NCBI GenBank assembly: GCA_903939735.1
Contig: CAJAIA010000033.1
Coordinates: 1-64,000, forward strand
DNA: 64,000 bases
Reading direction: 5' to 3'
Origin: an uncultured Ignavibacteria bacterium
GTDB lineage: Bacteria > Bacteroidota > Ignavibacteria > Kapaibacteriales > Kapaibacteriaceae
The position numbers were made by a program, and so were the translations under genes. This document shows positions 17,536 through 25,509 of the stretch, piece by piece. Every line of letters begins with the position of its first letter. Position 1 is the stretch's first letter. The notes beneath the pieces were generated by a model. That model was not told where the DNA came from, searched no databases, and saw only the letters and a program-made list of their open reading frames with translations.

Positions 17536-18819
17536 CTATGGTTTTTTGAATTCAGGCACTAAACCCTGCCAGCATTCCCAATAATCGTGCTGCAACTCAC
17601 CAGACGACATCGCAAACGCAGTTGGACGACAAACGAAACGCGTTTCGAACATGAAGGCCATGGTGTTCTCGATCTTCGTCGGCTTGAGATCCGCCTTTGT
17701 CATCTTCGCATACGTATCAGCGTCCGGACCGTGTCCGCTCATGCAGTTGTGGAGCGACGAGCCCCCTGGCACGAATCCTCCGCCTTCCTTTGCATCGTAC
17801 ACACCTTCGATGAGGCCCATGTACTCGTTCATGAAGTTGCGGTGGAACCATGGTGGACGGAATGTGTCTTCTGCCACCACCCACCGTGGCGGGAAGATCA
17901 CAAAGTCGATGTTTGCCGTACCCGGCGTATCGCTCGGCGACGTGAGCACAGTATAGATCGACGGATCTGGATGATCGAACGTAACCGTATTAATGCATTG
18001 GAACTTACGCAGGTCGTACTTGTACGGCGCATAGTTGCCATGCCACGCAACAACATTGAGCGGAGAATGATTGTAGACGCCCTTCCAGAGATTGCCCTGG
18101 AACTTTGCGATCACGTCAACCATCTCGCTGCGCTCTTCATACCACGCTTCCGGAATCAGAAAATCGCGTGGATACGCTAGGCCATTCGCACCGATTGGTC
18201 CAAGGTCGGGCAGACGAAACGGGGTGCCATAGTTTTCGCAGATATAGCCACGCACCGGACCGCTGACTTCGACACGGAACTTTACACCGCGCGGAATCAC
18301 ACAAATCTCCTGCGGTTCCACGTCGATGATGCCCATTTCCGTGAAGATCCGCAACGAGCCCAGCTGAGGCACAATCAGCATCTCACCATCGGCGTTGTAG
18401 AAGAACGTCGAGGTCATCGACGTGTTGGCCGCATACACGTGAATCGCCGACCCAATGTGCGTTGTCAAGTCCCCATTGCCGGCCATCGTAGCGATGCCCT
18501 CAATAAAGGTCGTCGGCTTCTCTGGAATTGGCAAGGGGCTCCAACGAAGCTGATTCGGCGTCGTTTCAACCTCGGTAAACGGCGTCGATCTGATGAGGCC
18601 ATTGTCGATGCGCTCATAGGGGCGGTGCACAACTGATGGACGAATGCGATACATCCACGACCGCTTGTTTGCGCCTCGGGGTGCAGTGAATGCCGTACCG
18701 TTGATTTGCTCAACGTACAGTCCAAACGCCGGCTGTTGTGGCGAATTCCGTCCATCCGGGAGCGCACCCTTGATGGCTTCGGTGGCAACATCATTGCCAA
18801 ATCCACTCATGTAGCCCAT
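17536..18819 (-). CDS. hmgA: Homogentisate 1,2-dioxygenase
   Basis: The 427-aa product has a family start ([18 protein letters not shown]) and the iron ligands His326 and Glu332 ([12 protein letters not shown]) and His363 (NCMSGHGPD), equivalent to the known His-Glu-His triad. It opens the homogentisate ring to maleylacetoacetate in tyrosine and phenylalanine catabolism, in the cytoplasm. No other gene of that pathway is in the window. It starts 31 bp after tRNA-Arg on the same strand, with no clear promoter between them. Confidence 0.96.
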   Translation of the reverse strand: MGYMSGFGNDVATEAIKGALPDGRNSPQQPAFGLYVEQINGTAFTAPRGANKRSWMYRIRPSVVHRPYERIDNGLIRSTPFTEVETTPNQLRWSPLPIPEKPTTFIEGIATMAGNGDLTTHIGSAIHVYAANTSMTSTFFYNADGEMLIVPQLGSLRIFTEMGIIDVEPQEICVIPRGVKFRVEVSGPVRGYICENYGTPFRLPDLGPIGANGLAYPRDFLIPEAWYEERSEMVDVIAKFQGNLWKGVYNHSPLNVVAWHGNYAPYKYDLRKFQCINTVTFDHPDPSIYTVLTSPSDTPGTANIDFVIFPPRWVVAEDTFRPPWFHRNFMNEYMGLIEGVYDAKEGGGFVPGGSSLHNCMSGHGPDADTYAKMTKADLKPTKIENTMAFMFETRFVCRPTAFAMSSGELQHDYWECWQGLVPEFKKP

Positions 18820-18850
18820 GATCGACCTCGGGAAAGTCTGTAAAACCGCG

Positions 18851-18924
18851 CGCGCCCAGCAGGAATCGAACCTGCGACCCGCAGCTTAGAAGGCTGCTGC
18901 TCTATCCAACTGAGCTATGGGCGC
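18851..18924 (-). tRNA. tRNA-Arg (anticodon UCU)
   Basis: The minus strand gives a full cloverleaf: acceptor GCGCCCA paired with TGGGCGC, D-arm AGCTCAGTTGGATAGAGC, anticodon stem GCAGC/GCTGC with loop CTTCTAA (anticodon TCT, reading AGA/AGG), and T-arm GCAGG-TTCGATT-CCTGC. The discriminator is G and no CCA is encoded. A TAACTTTC element (18933-18940) lies about eight bases upstream and is probably its promoter. Confidence 0.96.
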
Positions 18925-18964
18925 GTAGGGCCGAAAGTTACGGAGGAAGTGCGTTCCGTATCGA

Positions 18965-19213
18965 CTAGCTTGGGACAATCTCGAATGCGGTTAGGGCTTC
19001 GTCAATAACGAGCCGGACCGGACCGTGGGAGGTCGGAATGACAGCCAGATCTCCCGCCTCCTCGCCCGACAGAGCTGAGGATTCACGCCGGATATCGGAC
19101 AACCACGCGTATAGCTGGGGCGAAACCGCAACCTCGTGCGGTGGCGCGCCATGCTCGTCGACATATCGGTCGATGGAGGTCATCAGCTCCTCAAAGGCAT
19201 CGAACCATTCCAT
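18965..19213 (-). CDS. Small protein of unknown function
   Basis: The product is 82 aa from ATG 19213 (MEWFDAFEELMTSIDRYVDEHG). The longer frame to 19255 adds an unlikely cysteine- and histidine-rich N-terminus. It looks like a small soluble alpha/beta protein with an acidic helical start and a strand-rich end (GPVRLVIDEALTAFEIV). No family was recognised. A TAACTTTG element upstream and the divergent position to rpsA support it being real. It is followed by tRNA-Arg on the same strand. Confidence 0.62.
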   Translation of the reverse strand: MEWFDAFEELMTSIDRYVDEHGAPPHEVAVSPQLYAWLSDIRRESSALSGEEAGDLAVIPTSHGPVRLVIDEALTAFEIVPS

Positions 19214-19265
19214 GTGGCTTCCCTGGTGTGGTGTGGTGGTACATGGAGAACACAAAATTCCTTCC

Positions 19266-19273
19266 CAAAGTTA
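19266..19273 (-). promoter_or_regulatory. TAnnTTTG -7 element of the small protein gene
   Basis: TAACTTTG on the minus strand lies 52 bases upstream of ATG 19213, divergent from the rpsA promoter about 40 bp away. Confidence 0.5.
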
Positions 19274-19309
19274 CAGCGCAGCCGGCACCGTATCGACACG
19301 GTTTTTCCC

Positions 19310-19317
19310 TATCTTTG
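19310..19317 (+). promoter_or_regulatory. TAnnTTTG -7 element of rpsA, with long leader
   Basis: TATCTTTG lies 95 bases before ATG 19413. The resulting leader of about 90 nt is long for this window and could hold the S1 autoregulatory site known from other bacteria. No specific RNA fold was identified. Confidence 0.55.
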
Positions 19318-19412
19318 CCGTTCTCTTTTGGCCCGATCATTTGTTGAACTATCCCTAGTGGTTCACGCGCAACGACAGGGCCACGTTGTCGCCTGAACAA
19401 GGAGTTTTTTGT

Positions 19413-21257
19413 ATGTCGGAACAGACACCCGAAGCAACAAAGGACGTCACCATGGAGACCGTCGCAGCAGCTTCGGCCCAACCATCGGTAGCGCCTGAAA
19501 ACACAGCGAAGCGTTCAGTGATCGCAGCTCTCTTGAGCGGCGAACTTGACGGCTCCGCGATGAACGACGATGCATTCTTGCAGTTGTTCGACACGAAGGT
19601 TTCAACACTCAAGGCAGACGACATGGTGCACGGCACCGTGGTGTCGGTCACGAAGGATGAGATTCTGGTCGATATTGGATTCAAGTCGCTTGGCGTCGTG
19701 CCGCGCGCTGAATTCGTTGGCGCAGAACTTCTCGCTCCAGGCGAAGTCGTTGACGTGTTCGTTGAGAAGATCGAGGACGGCGAAGGCCGCCTGATGCTCA
19801 GCCGCCGTCGCGCTGACTTCATGAAGACATGGGAAGAAATTCTCAAGCTTGCTGAAACACAGACAGTCACACAGGTTCGCATCCTCCGCCGCATCAAGGG
19901 TGGTATGGTTGTCGACCTTCTGGGTATCGAAGCGTTCCTTCCTGGTTCGCAGATCGATGTTCGCCCGGTACGCGACTTCGACGCATGGGTTGGCCGCACG
20001 ATCGACGTTCGCGTTGTCAAGGTCAATCACCCGAGCGAAAACGTTGTTGTATCGCACAAGGTTCTTCTCGAAGAGCAACTCGCGGAACAACGCGGCAAGA
20101 TTCTCGAGATGCTCGAGAAGGGTCTCGTTCTCGAAGGAACTGTCAAGGCGATCTCCGACTTCGGCGTGTTCGTCGATCTTGGTGGCGTCGACGGTCTCGT
20201 GCACATCACAGACCTCTCGTGGGGTCGCGTTGCACACCCGAGCGAAATCGTCACACTCGATCAGCAAGTCAAGGTTGTTGTGCTCGACTTCGACGAGAAC
20301 CGCAAGCGCATCTCGTTGGGCATGAAGCAACTCACGTCGCACCCATGGGATCAGATCGGCGAGAAGTACGAGCCAGGAACAAAGGTTCGTGGCAAGGTCG
20401 TATCGCTCACAGATTACGGCGCCTTCATCGAAATCGAGAAGGGTGTCGAGGGTCTCATCCACATCAGCGAAATGTCGTGGACACAGCACGTCAAGCACCC
20501 ATCACAAGTGGTATCGCTTGGTCAAATGGTCGACGCTGTTGTCTTGAACATCGACAAGGGTGAGCGCAAGCTTGCACTTGGTATGAAGCAACTCGAGCCA
20601 GATCCATGGAATGATCTGATGGCGAAGTATCCAATCGGTTCGGTGCACAAGGGTGCAGTTCGCAACCTCACGAACTTCGGCGTCTTCATTGAACTCGAGC
20701 CAGGTGTTGACGGCCTCGTACACATCTCCGACCTGTCATGGACGAAGAAGATCCGTCATCCGGGTGAATTCGTGAAGAAGGGCGACGAGATCGATGTTGT
20801 TGTTCTCGCCGTTGACAACGAGCACCGTCGTATCTCATTGGGTCACAAGCAGATCAGCGAAAACCCATGGGACATCTTCGAAGGTGAGTTCGGTGTTGGT
20901 ACAGAAACTGAAGGCAAGATCGTTCGCTTGATCGATAAGGGCGTCATCGTTGAAATGCCACAAGGCGTTGACGGTTTCGTTCCAGTATCGCAGCTTTCGT
21001 TTGCACCAGTTCGCAACATCGCAGACTTCTTCAATGCCGGCGACAACCTTCCACTCAAGGTTGTTGAGTTCGACAAGGAACAGAAGAAGATCGTCCTCTC
21101 CGTTGTTGAATTCCTGCGCACTCGCTCAGCTGAAGAAGTGGCGACATACAACGCCAACCACCCAGTCCCGAACGCAGACAAGTACAACGCTGATGGTTCA
21201 GCGTCGTCAGCAACAACGATCGAAGATCTCGAGGATAGCGAGCCAATCGCTGAATAA
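19413..21257 (+). CDS. rpsA: 30S ribosomal protein S1
   Basis: The product is 614 aa from ATG 19413, chosen because AAGGAG lies eight bases upstream; a TTG at 19386 is an alternative. After an acidic N-terminal tail there are six S1 domains. Domains 3-5 are the most canonical (e.g. SDFGVFVDLGGVDGLVHITDLSW, TDYGAFIEIEKGVEGLIHISEMSW). S1 binds mRNA on the small subunit and aids initiation on structured leaders. The clear Shine-Dalgarno contrasts with most genes here. A strong terminator follows. Confidence 0.96.
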   Translation: MSEQTPEATKDVTMETVAAASAQPSVAPENTAKRSVIAALLSGELDGSAMNDDAFLQLFDTKVSTLKADDMVHGTVVSVTKDEILVDIGFKSLGVVPRAEFVGAELLAPGEVVDVFVEKIEDGEGRLMLSRRRADFMKTWEEILKLAETQTVTQVRILRRIKGGMVVDLLGIEAFLPGSQIDVRPVRDFDAWVGRTIDVRVVKVNHPSENVVVSHKVLLEEQLAEQRGKILEMLEKGLVLEGTVKAISDFGVFVDLGGVDGLVHITDLSWGRVAHPSEIVTLDQQVKVVVLDFDENRKRISLGMKQLTSHPWDQIGEKYEPGTKVRGKVVSLTDYGAFIEIEKGVEGLIHISEMSWTQHVKHPSQVVSLGQMVDAVVLNIDKGERKLALGMKQLEPDPWNDLMAKYPIGSVHKGAVRNLTNFGVFIELEPGVDGLVHISDLSWTKKIRHPGEFVKKGDEIDVVVLAVDNEHRRISLGHKQISENPWDIFEGEFGVGTETEGKIVRLIDKGVIVEMPQGVDGFVPVSQLSFAPVRNIADFFNAGDNLPLKVVEFDKEQKKIVLSVVEFLRTRSAEEVATYNANHPVPNADKYNADGSASSATTIEDLEDSEPIAE

Positions 21258-21282
21258 TCCTTGATCAACCTTTGAGTTCTCT

Positions 21283-21314
21283 CAACGGCCCGCTTCGGCG
21301 GGCCGTTGTCGTTT
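21283..21314 (+). terminator. Rho-independent terminator after rpsA
   Basis: CAACGGCCCGC-TTCG-GCGGGCCGTTG forms an 11-bp GC-rich stem with a stable UUCG loop, followed by a short T-containing run (TCGTTTA), 25 bp after the rpsA stop. Confidence 0.85.
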
Positions 21315-21324
21315 ATACCCCTCG

Positions 21325-21332
21325 TAACTTGC
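21325..21332 (+). promoter_or_regulatory. TAnnTTGC promoter-like element at the folC start
   Basis: TAACTTGC ends four bases before the folC ATG. It is a weaker form of the TAnnTTTG element, at the same spacing as in asnB and purH. Confidence 0.4.
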
Positions 21333-21336
21333 AGCT

Positions 21337-22617
21337 ATGAAGCTCGAGAAGATTCTTGACGACTTGTTTGCGATGACGTACCACGCTGGTATCAAGCCGG
21401 GATTGGAACGCATCACCACCTTATGCGCATCGATCGGCGATCCCCATGCACGACTTCCAGTGATTCACGTTGCTGGCACCAATGGGAAGGGATCAACATG
21501 TTCGATGATCGCGTCGATTCTGACGCATGCGGGGTATCGCACCGGACTCTACACGTCGCCACATGTCCGGCATTTCCGTGAACGTATCCGCATCGACGGC
21601 GTGACCATCAGCGATGAGGACATCGCACGTCTCGCCGTTCCGTTGATGGCGACAGCACGCGATATTGGCGGGACATTTTTCGAAGTCACAACAGCCATGG
21701 CTCTGCAATACTTTGCCGAGCGTCGTGTTGACGTCGTGGTTCTGGAGACGGGGCTAGGCGGACGCCTGGATGCAACGAACATCGTACAGCCGTTGATGTC
21801 GATCATCACGCAGATCGACATGGATCACATGGAATACTTGGGTACGACACTGACTGCAATTGCGGGTGAGAAGGCTGGCATTATCAAGCATGCAACGCCC
21901 GTGGTTGTGGGACACCACGGAGCTGATGTGCGTCCGGTGTTTGAGCGCAAAGCCGAACGCGAGCGCGCACCAATTGTGTTCGCCGATGACATCGTCGACG
22001 TACAGTGCGACCGCATCTTCCCGGATCTTCAGATGTCGGTAGCCGTCACCTCGATCGACGATCGTCGCTATATGATGACGGACCTTCCCGGAGTCCATCA
22101 AACTCGAAACATCGCAACAGTGCTTGCAGCGCTCCCAACGCTTCAATCGATTTATCACATCGAAGACACACACGTCGAGCAGGGTCTGCGCCGCGTACGT
22201 GCAACCGCTGGCTTGAGCGCACGTTGCGAACTGGTCCAGATGCAGCCGCCCGTGGTGCACGATGTGTCTCACAATCCCGGGGGAATTCGAGCGCTCGTCG
22301 ACACACTACGGAATGCTGGATACCCTGAACGCTCCTTCCAGGTTGTGTTCGGTGCAATGTCGGATAAAGATGTTGACGGAATGCTCGATGCGTTGCTGCC
22401 GATCGCACACACGGTACACCTATGCTCGCCCCATATCCCTCGGAGTATGCCTGTGCATGAGCTTACGAAGAGAGCGATTGCCATCGGCCATCAATCATTC
22501 ACTACGTCAGACTCTGTCGGCGATGCCTACCGAAGGGCATTAACGACAGAAGCTCCCACAGTTGCCTGCGGGAGCTTCCACGTGATCGACGAAGTGCGAG
22601 CGTTATCCGAGCAGTAA
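21337..22617 (+). CDS. folC: Folylpolyglutamate synthase / dihydrofolate synthase
   Basis: The 426-aa Mur-ligase-fold protein has the ATP-binding HVAGTNGKGSTCSMIASIL (about 46-64), VLETGLGGRLDATN, DMDHMEYLGTTLTAIAGEKAGI and the C-terminal HDVSHNPGG. It adds glutamate to dihydropteroate and then to folates in the cytoplasm. The length is normal. Its end overlaps the convergent PAS-prenyltransferase gene by 15 bases, and the 3' end of the gene holds an inverted repeat that could terminate that gene. Confidence 0.95.
   Translation: MKLEKILDDLFAMTYHAGIKPGLERITTLCASIGDPHARLPVIHVAGTNGKGSTCSMIASILTHAGYRTGLYTSPHVRHFRERIRIDGVTISDEDIARLAVPLMATARDIGGTFFEVTTAMALQYFAERRVDVVVLETGLGGRLDATNIVQPLMSIITQIDMDHMEYLGTTLTAIAGEKAGIIKHATPVVVGHHGADVRPVFERKAERERAPIVFADDIVDVQCDRIFPDLQMSVAVTSIDDRRYMMTDLPGVHQTRNIATVLAALPTLQSIYHIEDTHVEQGLRRVRATAGLSARCELVQMQPPVVHDVSHNPGGIRALVDTLRNAGYPERSFQVVFGAMSDKDVDGMLDALLPIAHTVHLCSPHIPRSMPVHELTKRAIAIGHQSFTTSDSVGDAYRRALTTEAPTVACGSFHVIDEVRALSEQ
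22549..22578 (-). terminator. Inverted repeat inside folC, possible terminator for the PAS-prenyltransferase gene
   Basis: GAAGCTCCC (22549-22557) and GGGAGCTTC (22570-22578) form a perfect 9-bp stem with a 12-nt loop. It lies in folC coding sequence and about 24 bases after the stop of the convergent gene. On the minus strand it is followed only by TGTCGTT, so termination is uncertain. Confidence 0.4.
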
Positions 22618-23886
22618 GGCAACGATGAAGAGGATCGAGAAACCGATCTGGAATTGAATCGTTGCAACGTTGCCCTTGACGAGCGTACGTGCGTAGAGAT
22701 GCTTCCGCATGTAGGAGATGATCCATGCTGCGAAGAATGTTGTGATTCCCGCAACAGCATACAGGTATGGATTGTTGAGCGCCGAGCCGAGGTAGGCCGT
22801 TACGCCGATCGCACCGCCAATGAAGAGCGCATAGAACCATACAGCCGCACGATATCCGAACGTCACTACAAGGTGCGCCTTCCCTGTCGCAGCATCACCC
22901 TCAGTGTCAGGGATCTGATTGATCAACAGAATGTTCGACGTGAGGAGTCCTGCTGGAACACCAACGATGAAGGCCATTGTTGCGAATGACGACCACAACT
23001 CTGGAGCAGACATTGCTGTTGCGACGTAGAACACACCCAGTGTGATCAGTGGACCAAACGCGAGTCCGATAACGACTTCACCAAGACCATGACGCGCCAC
23101 AAGGCGCAGCGGCGGTGCCGTGTAGAAATAGCCGAGCGCAAGACCAGCAAAGCCAATCGCAAGCACGCCCGTACCTACTGCATATGTGAGGTACACACCA
23201 ATCAGGAACGCACACAGCGCAAGAACATTTGCGACGCGTAGCGTTCCCTTAAGATCGATCAGACCCAAGAAGATCGAACGTGATCCGCCTGAATACTGCG
23301 TGAAGTACTTGGTGTTCGCTTGATCTGTTCCGCTCTTGTAGTCGAAGTAGTCGTTGTACACGTTGCTCGCCAAGTGAAGCAAAGCCACACCCACACATGC
23401 GAGCGTCGCATGCAGCCAGTTCACACTGTGGTCGAGCACACCCGACACATACGCAAGCGCAATGAAGCATGGTGTAAGTGCTGCGGTGAGGAACGGTGCA
23501 CGCGTAACGACAAGCCACTTCACAACCTTTGTCGATCCCTTGATCGGCACATCAACCGGCTGATCAAGCTCTTCGGTCACACCGCAGAATCCGATCTGTA
23601 CGCCGTTCTTAAATGTTGGGGTGATACGGATCTGCGCGCCGAACAAGTCACCATTCTTCCGACGGAAGTTGGTTTGCCCGACCCACTCGCCTTCCTTCAC
23701 CGCAGTTGCTAGCCAACCGCCGAGGTTCTGCAGAACGATCTCGCCTGGCGAAAAATCGCTCACCCGAACCTTGCCGATTGTCTCTTCGCGCGAATAACCG
23801 AACATCACTTGCGCCCCGTCGCTGAAGGTTTCAACGATACCTTCCATGTCGCAGGTGATGACAGACTTATCAAGTGCTGTTGCCAC
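22603..23886 (-). CDS. PAS domain - UbiA/MenA prenyltransferase fusion
   Basis: The product is 427 aa from GTG 23886 (GGAG lies eight bases upstream). Residues about 5-108 form a PAS/PAC domain (VITCDMEGIVETFSDGAQVMFGYSREE, then WVGQTNFRRKNGDLFGAQI). Residues about 120-427 form a UbiA integral-membrane prenyltransferase with the two Asp motifs NDYFDYKSGTD (178-188) and DTEGD (327-331), plus about nine helices. The enzyme part resembles MenA, which prenylates 1,4-dihydroxy-2-naphthoate in menaquinone synthesis. The PAS sensor may tune quinone synthesis to redox, oxygen or ligand. No LOV-type cysteine motif is visible. No other men gene lies nearby. Confidence 0.85.
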   Translation of the reverse strand: MATALDKSVITCDMEGIVETFSDGAQVMFGYSREETIGKVRVSDFSPGEIVLQNLGGWLATAVKEGEWVGQTNFRRKNGDLFGAQIRITPTFKNGVQIGFCGVTEELDQPVDVPIKGSTKVVKWLVVTRAPFLTAALTPCFIALAYVSGVLDHSVNWLHATLACVGVALLHLASNVYNDYFDYKSGTDQANTKYFTQYSGGSRSIFLGLIDLKGTLRVANVLALCAFLIGVYLTYAVGTGVLAIGFAGLALGYFYTAPPLRLVARHGLGEVVIGLAFGPLITLGVFYVATAMSAPELWSSFATMAFIVGVPAGLLTSNILLINQIPDTEGDAATGKAHLVVTFGYRAAVWFYALFIGGAIGVTAYLGSALNNPYLYAVAGITTFFAAWIISYMRKHLYARTLVKGNVATIQFQIGFSILFIVALLLG

Positions 23887-23936
23887 GAGGTCTCCAAAAA
23901 CATTGGTAGTTGAACGAGATTATGCACAAACATACG

Positions 23937-23944
23937 ATGACCGA
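23937..23944 (-). promoter_or_regulatory. TAnnTTTG -7 element of the PAS-prenyltransferase gene
   Basis: TATGTTTG on the minus strand lies 50 bases upstream of GTG 23886, in the 94-bp divergent spacer shared with purH. Confidence 0.5.
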
Positions 23945-23967
23945 CCCATCGGTCGAAATCGATGCGG

Positions 23968-23975
23968 TATCTTTG
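23968..23975 (+). promoter_or_regulatory. TAnnTTTG -7 element of purH
   Basis: TATCTTTG ends five bases before ATG 23981. This both supports that start codon over the upstream in-frame one and predicts a leaderless mRNA. Confidence 0.65.
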
Positions 23976-23980
23976 TTGTC

Positions 23981-25504
23981 ATGAACGCACTCATCTCCGT
24001 CTCCGACAAAACCGGTGTTGTTGAATTTGCCCGCGAACTGCATGCTCTCGGCGTCAAATGTGTTTCCACGGGTGGCACAGCAAAGGCTCTGGCCGAGGCC
24101 GGCATCCCTGTAACAAAGGTCTCGGACCTGACGGGATTCCCGGAAATCATGGATGGACGGGTAAAGACGCTGCATCCGCGGATCCACGGGGGGCTCCTGG
24201 CCGTCATGGACAACCCTGAGCACGTCGCACAGATGAAGGAGCATGGCATTGAGAAGATCGACATCGTAGTCGTGAATCTCTATCCATTCGAGCAGACGGT
24301 TGCTCGCAAGGGGGCTACCCCTGCCGAGATCATCGAGCAGATTGACATTGGCGGACCTGCCATGGTGCGGGCGTCGGCGAAGAATCACGCTCATACCACG
24401 ATTATCGTCAATCCAACCCGCTACGCAGATGTGCTTGCCGAGCTTCGCACCACCGGCACAACGTCATTGTCGCTGCGCACCGAGCTTGCCATGGAAGCGT
24501 TCGCACACACAGCACAGTACGATGCGCGTATCACGCAGTGGTTTGCCGAACAGGGATCGCACGGATTCCTCAACGAAACAGCACTGCCCCTTCGCCGCGA
24601 TCAGTCGCTTCGCTATGGCGAGAATCCTCACCAGAACGCGATGCTGTACGGCACCTTCACGTCGATCATGCATCAGGTGCACGGCAAGGAACTCTCCTAC
24701 AACAACATCCTCGACATCGATGCAGCGATGGGCTTGTGCATGGAGTTCGACGAACCGACTGTGGTGATCGTCAAGCACAACAACCCATGCGGCGTTGGTT
24801 CGGGATCGACACTTGTTGAAGCGTACGCAAAGGCCTTTGCGACCGACACGGTAAGTCCGTTTGGCGGCATCATTGCGATGAACCGTGAAGTCGACAGTAC
24901 GATGGCACAGGAGATTCACTCGCTCTTCGCCGAAGTATTGATCGCTCCGTCGTACACCGACGAAGCACTCGCACAACTCATGAAGAAGAAGGACCGTCGC
25001 TTGATGACTGTCGACATGCAGGCATTCCGCGATGCATCACGCGTGAGCGTGCGTTCTGTAGCCGGTGGCTTTCTCGTGCAAGATGGCGACACGACACTGT
25101 TCAACGAGGCAGACCTCCGCGTTGTCACCACAACTCAACCGACACCAGATCAACACAAGGCCATGCTCTTCGCATGGAAGATTGCAAAGCATGTGAAGAG
25201 CAATGCAATCGTATACGCAGCAGCTGATCGCACACTCGCCATCGGCGCTGGACAGATGTCACGCATCGACTCCGCCCGCATCGCTGTGCGCAAGGCACTC
25301 GACGCAGGAATCGATCTTGCCGGATGCGCTGTTGCTTCGGATGCGTTCTTCCCATTTGCTGATGGTCTGCTCCAAGCAGCCGAAGCAGGTGCGTCGTGTG
25401 TGATTCAGCCGGGCGGATCAGTTCGCGATGAAGAGGTCATTGCTGCAGCCGACGAAAAGGGGCTTGCGATGATCTTCACCGGAACACGTCACTTCCGTCA
25501 CTAA
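23981..25504 (+). CDS. purH: Bifunctional AICAR formyltransferase / IMP cyclohydrolase
   Basis: The product is 507 aa from ATG 23981 (MNALISVSDKTGVVEFARELHALG). The N-terminal cyclohydrolase domain has STGGTAKALAEAGIPVTKVSDLTGFPEIMDGRVKTLHP. The C-terminal formyltransferase domain has LRYGENPHQNA and VKHNNPCGVG with the catalytic Lys-His. It catalyses the last two steps of purine synthesis in the cytoplasm. A 45-residue in-frame extension upstream runs through the promoter and is not expected to be translated. Confidence 0.97.
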   Translation: MNALISVSDKTGVVEFARELHALGVKCVSTGGTAKALAEAGIPVTKVSDLTGFPEIMDGRVKTLHPRIHGGLLAVMDNPEHVAQMKEHGIEKIDIVVVNLYPFEQTVARKGATPAEIIEQIDIGGPAMVRASAKNHAHTTIIVNPTRYADVLAELRTTGTTSLSLRTELAMEAFAHTAQYDARITQWFAEQGSHGFLNETALPLRRDQSLRYGENPHQNAMLYGTFTSIMHQVHGKELSYNNILDIDAAMGLCMEFDEPTVVIVKHNNPCGVGSGSTLVEAYAKAFATDTVSPFGGIIAMNREVDSTMAQEIHSLFAEVLIAPSYTDEALAQLMKKKDRRLMTVDMQAFRDASRVSVRSVAGGFLVQDGDTTLFNEADLRVVTTTQPTPDQHKAMLFAWKIAKHVKSNAIVYAAADRTLAIGAGQMSRIDSARIAVRKALDAGIDLAGCAVASDAFFPFADGLLQAAEAGASCVIQPGGSVRDEEVIAAADEKGLAMIFTGTRHFRH

Positions 25505-25509
25505 GCACG

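Noticed and set aside
19602-20498. A 298-codon open frame antisense to rpsA
   Set aside because: It shadows the repeated S1 domains and has no independent start signal or family motif.
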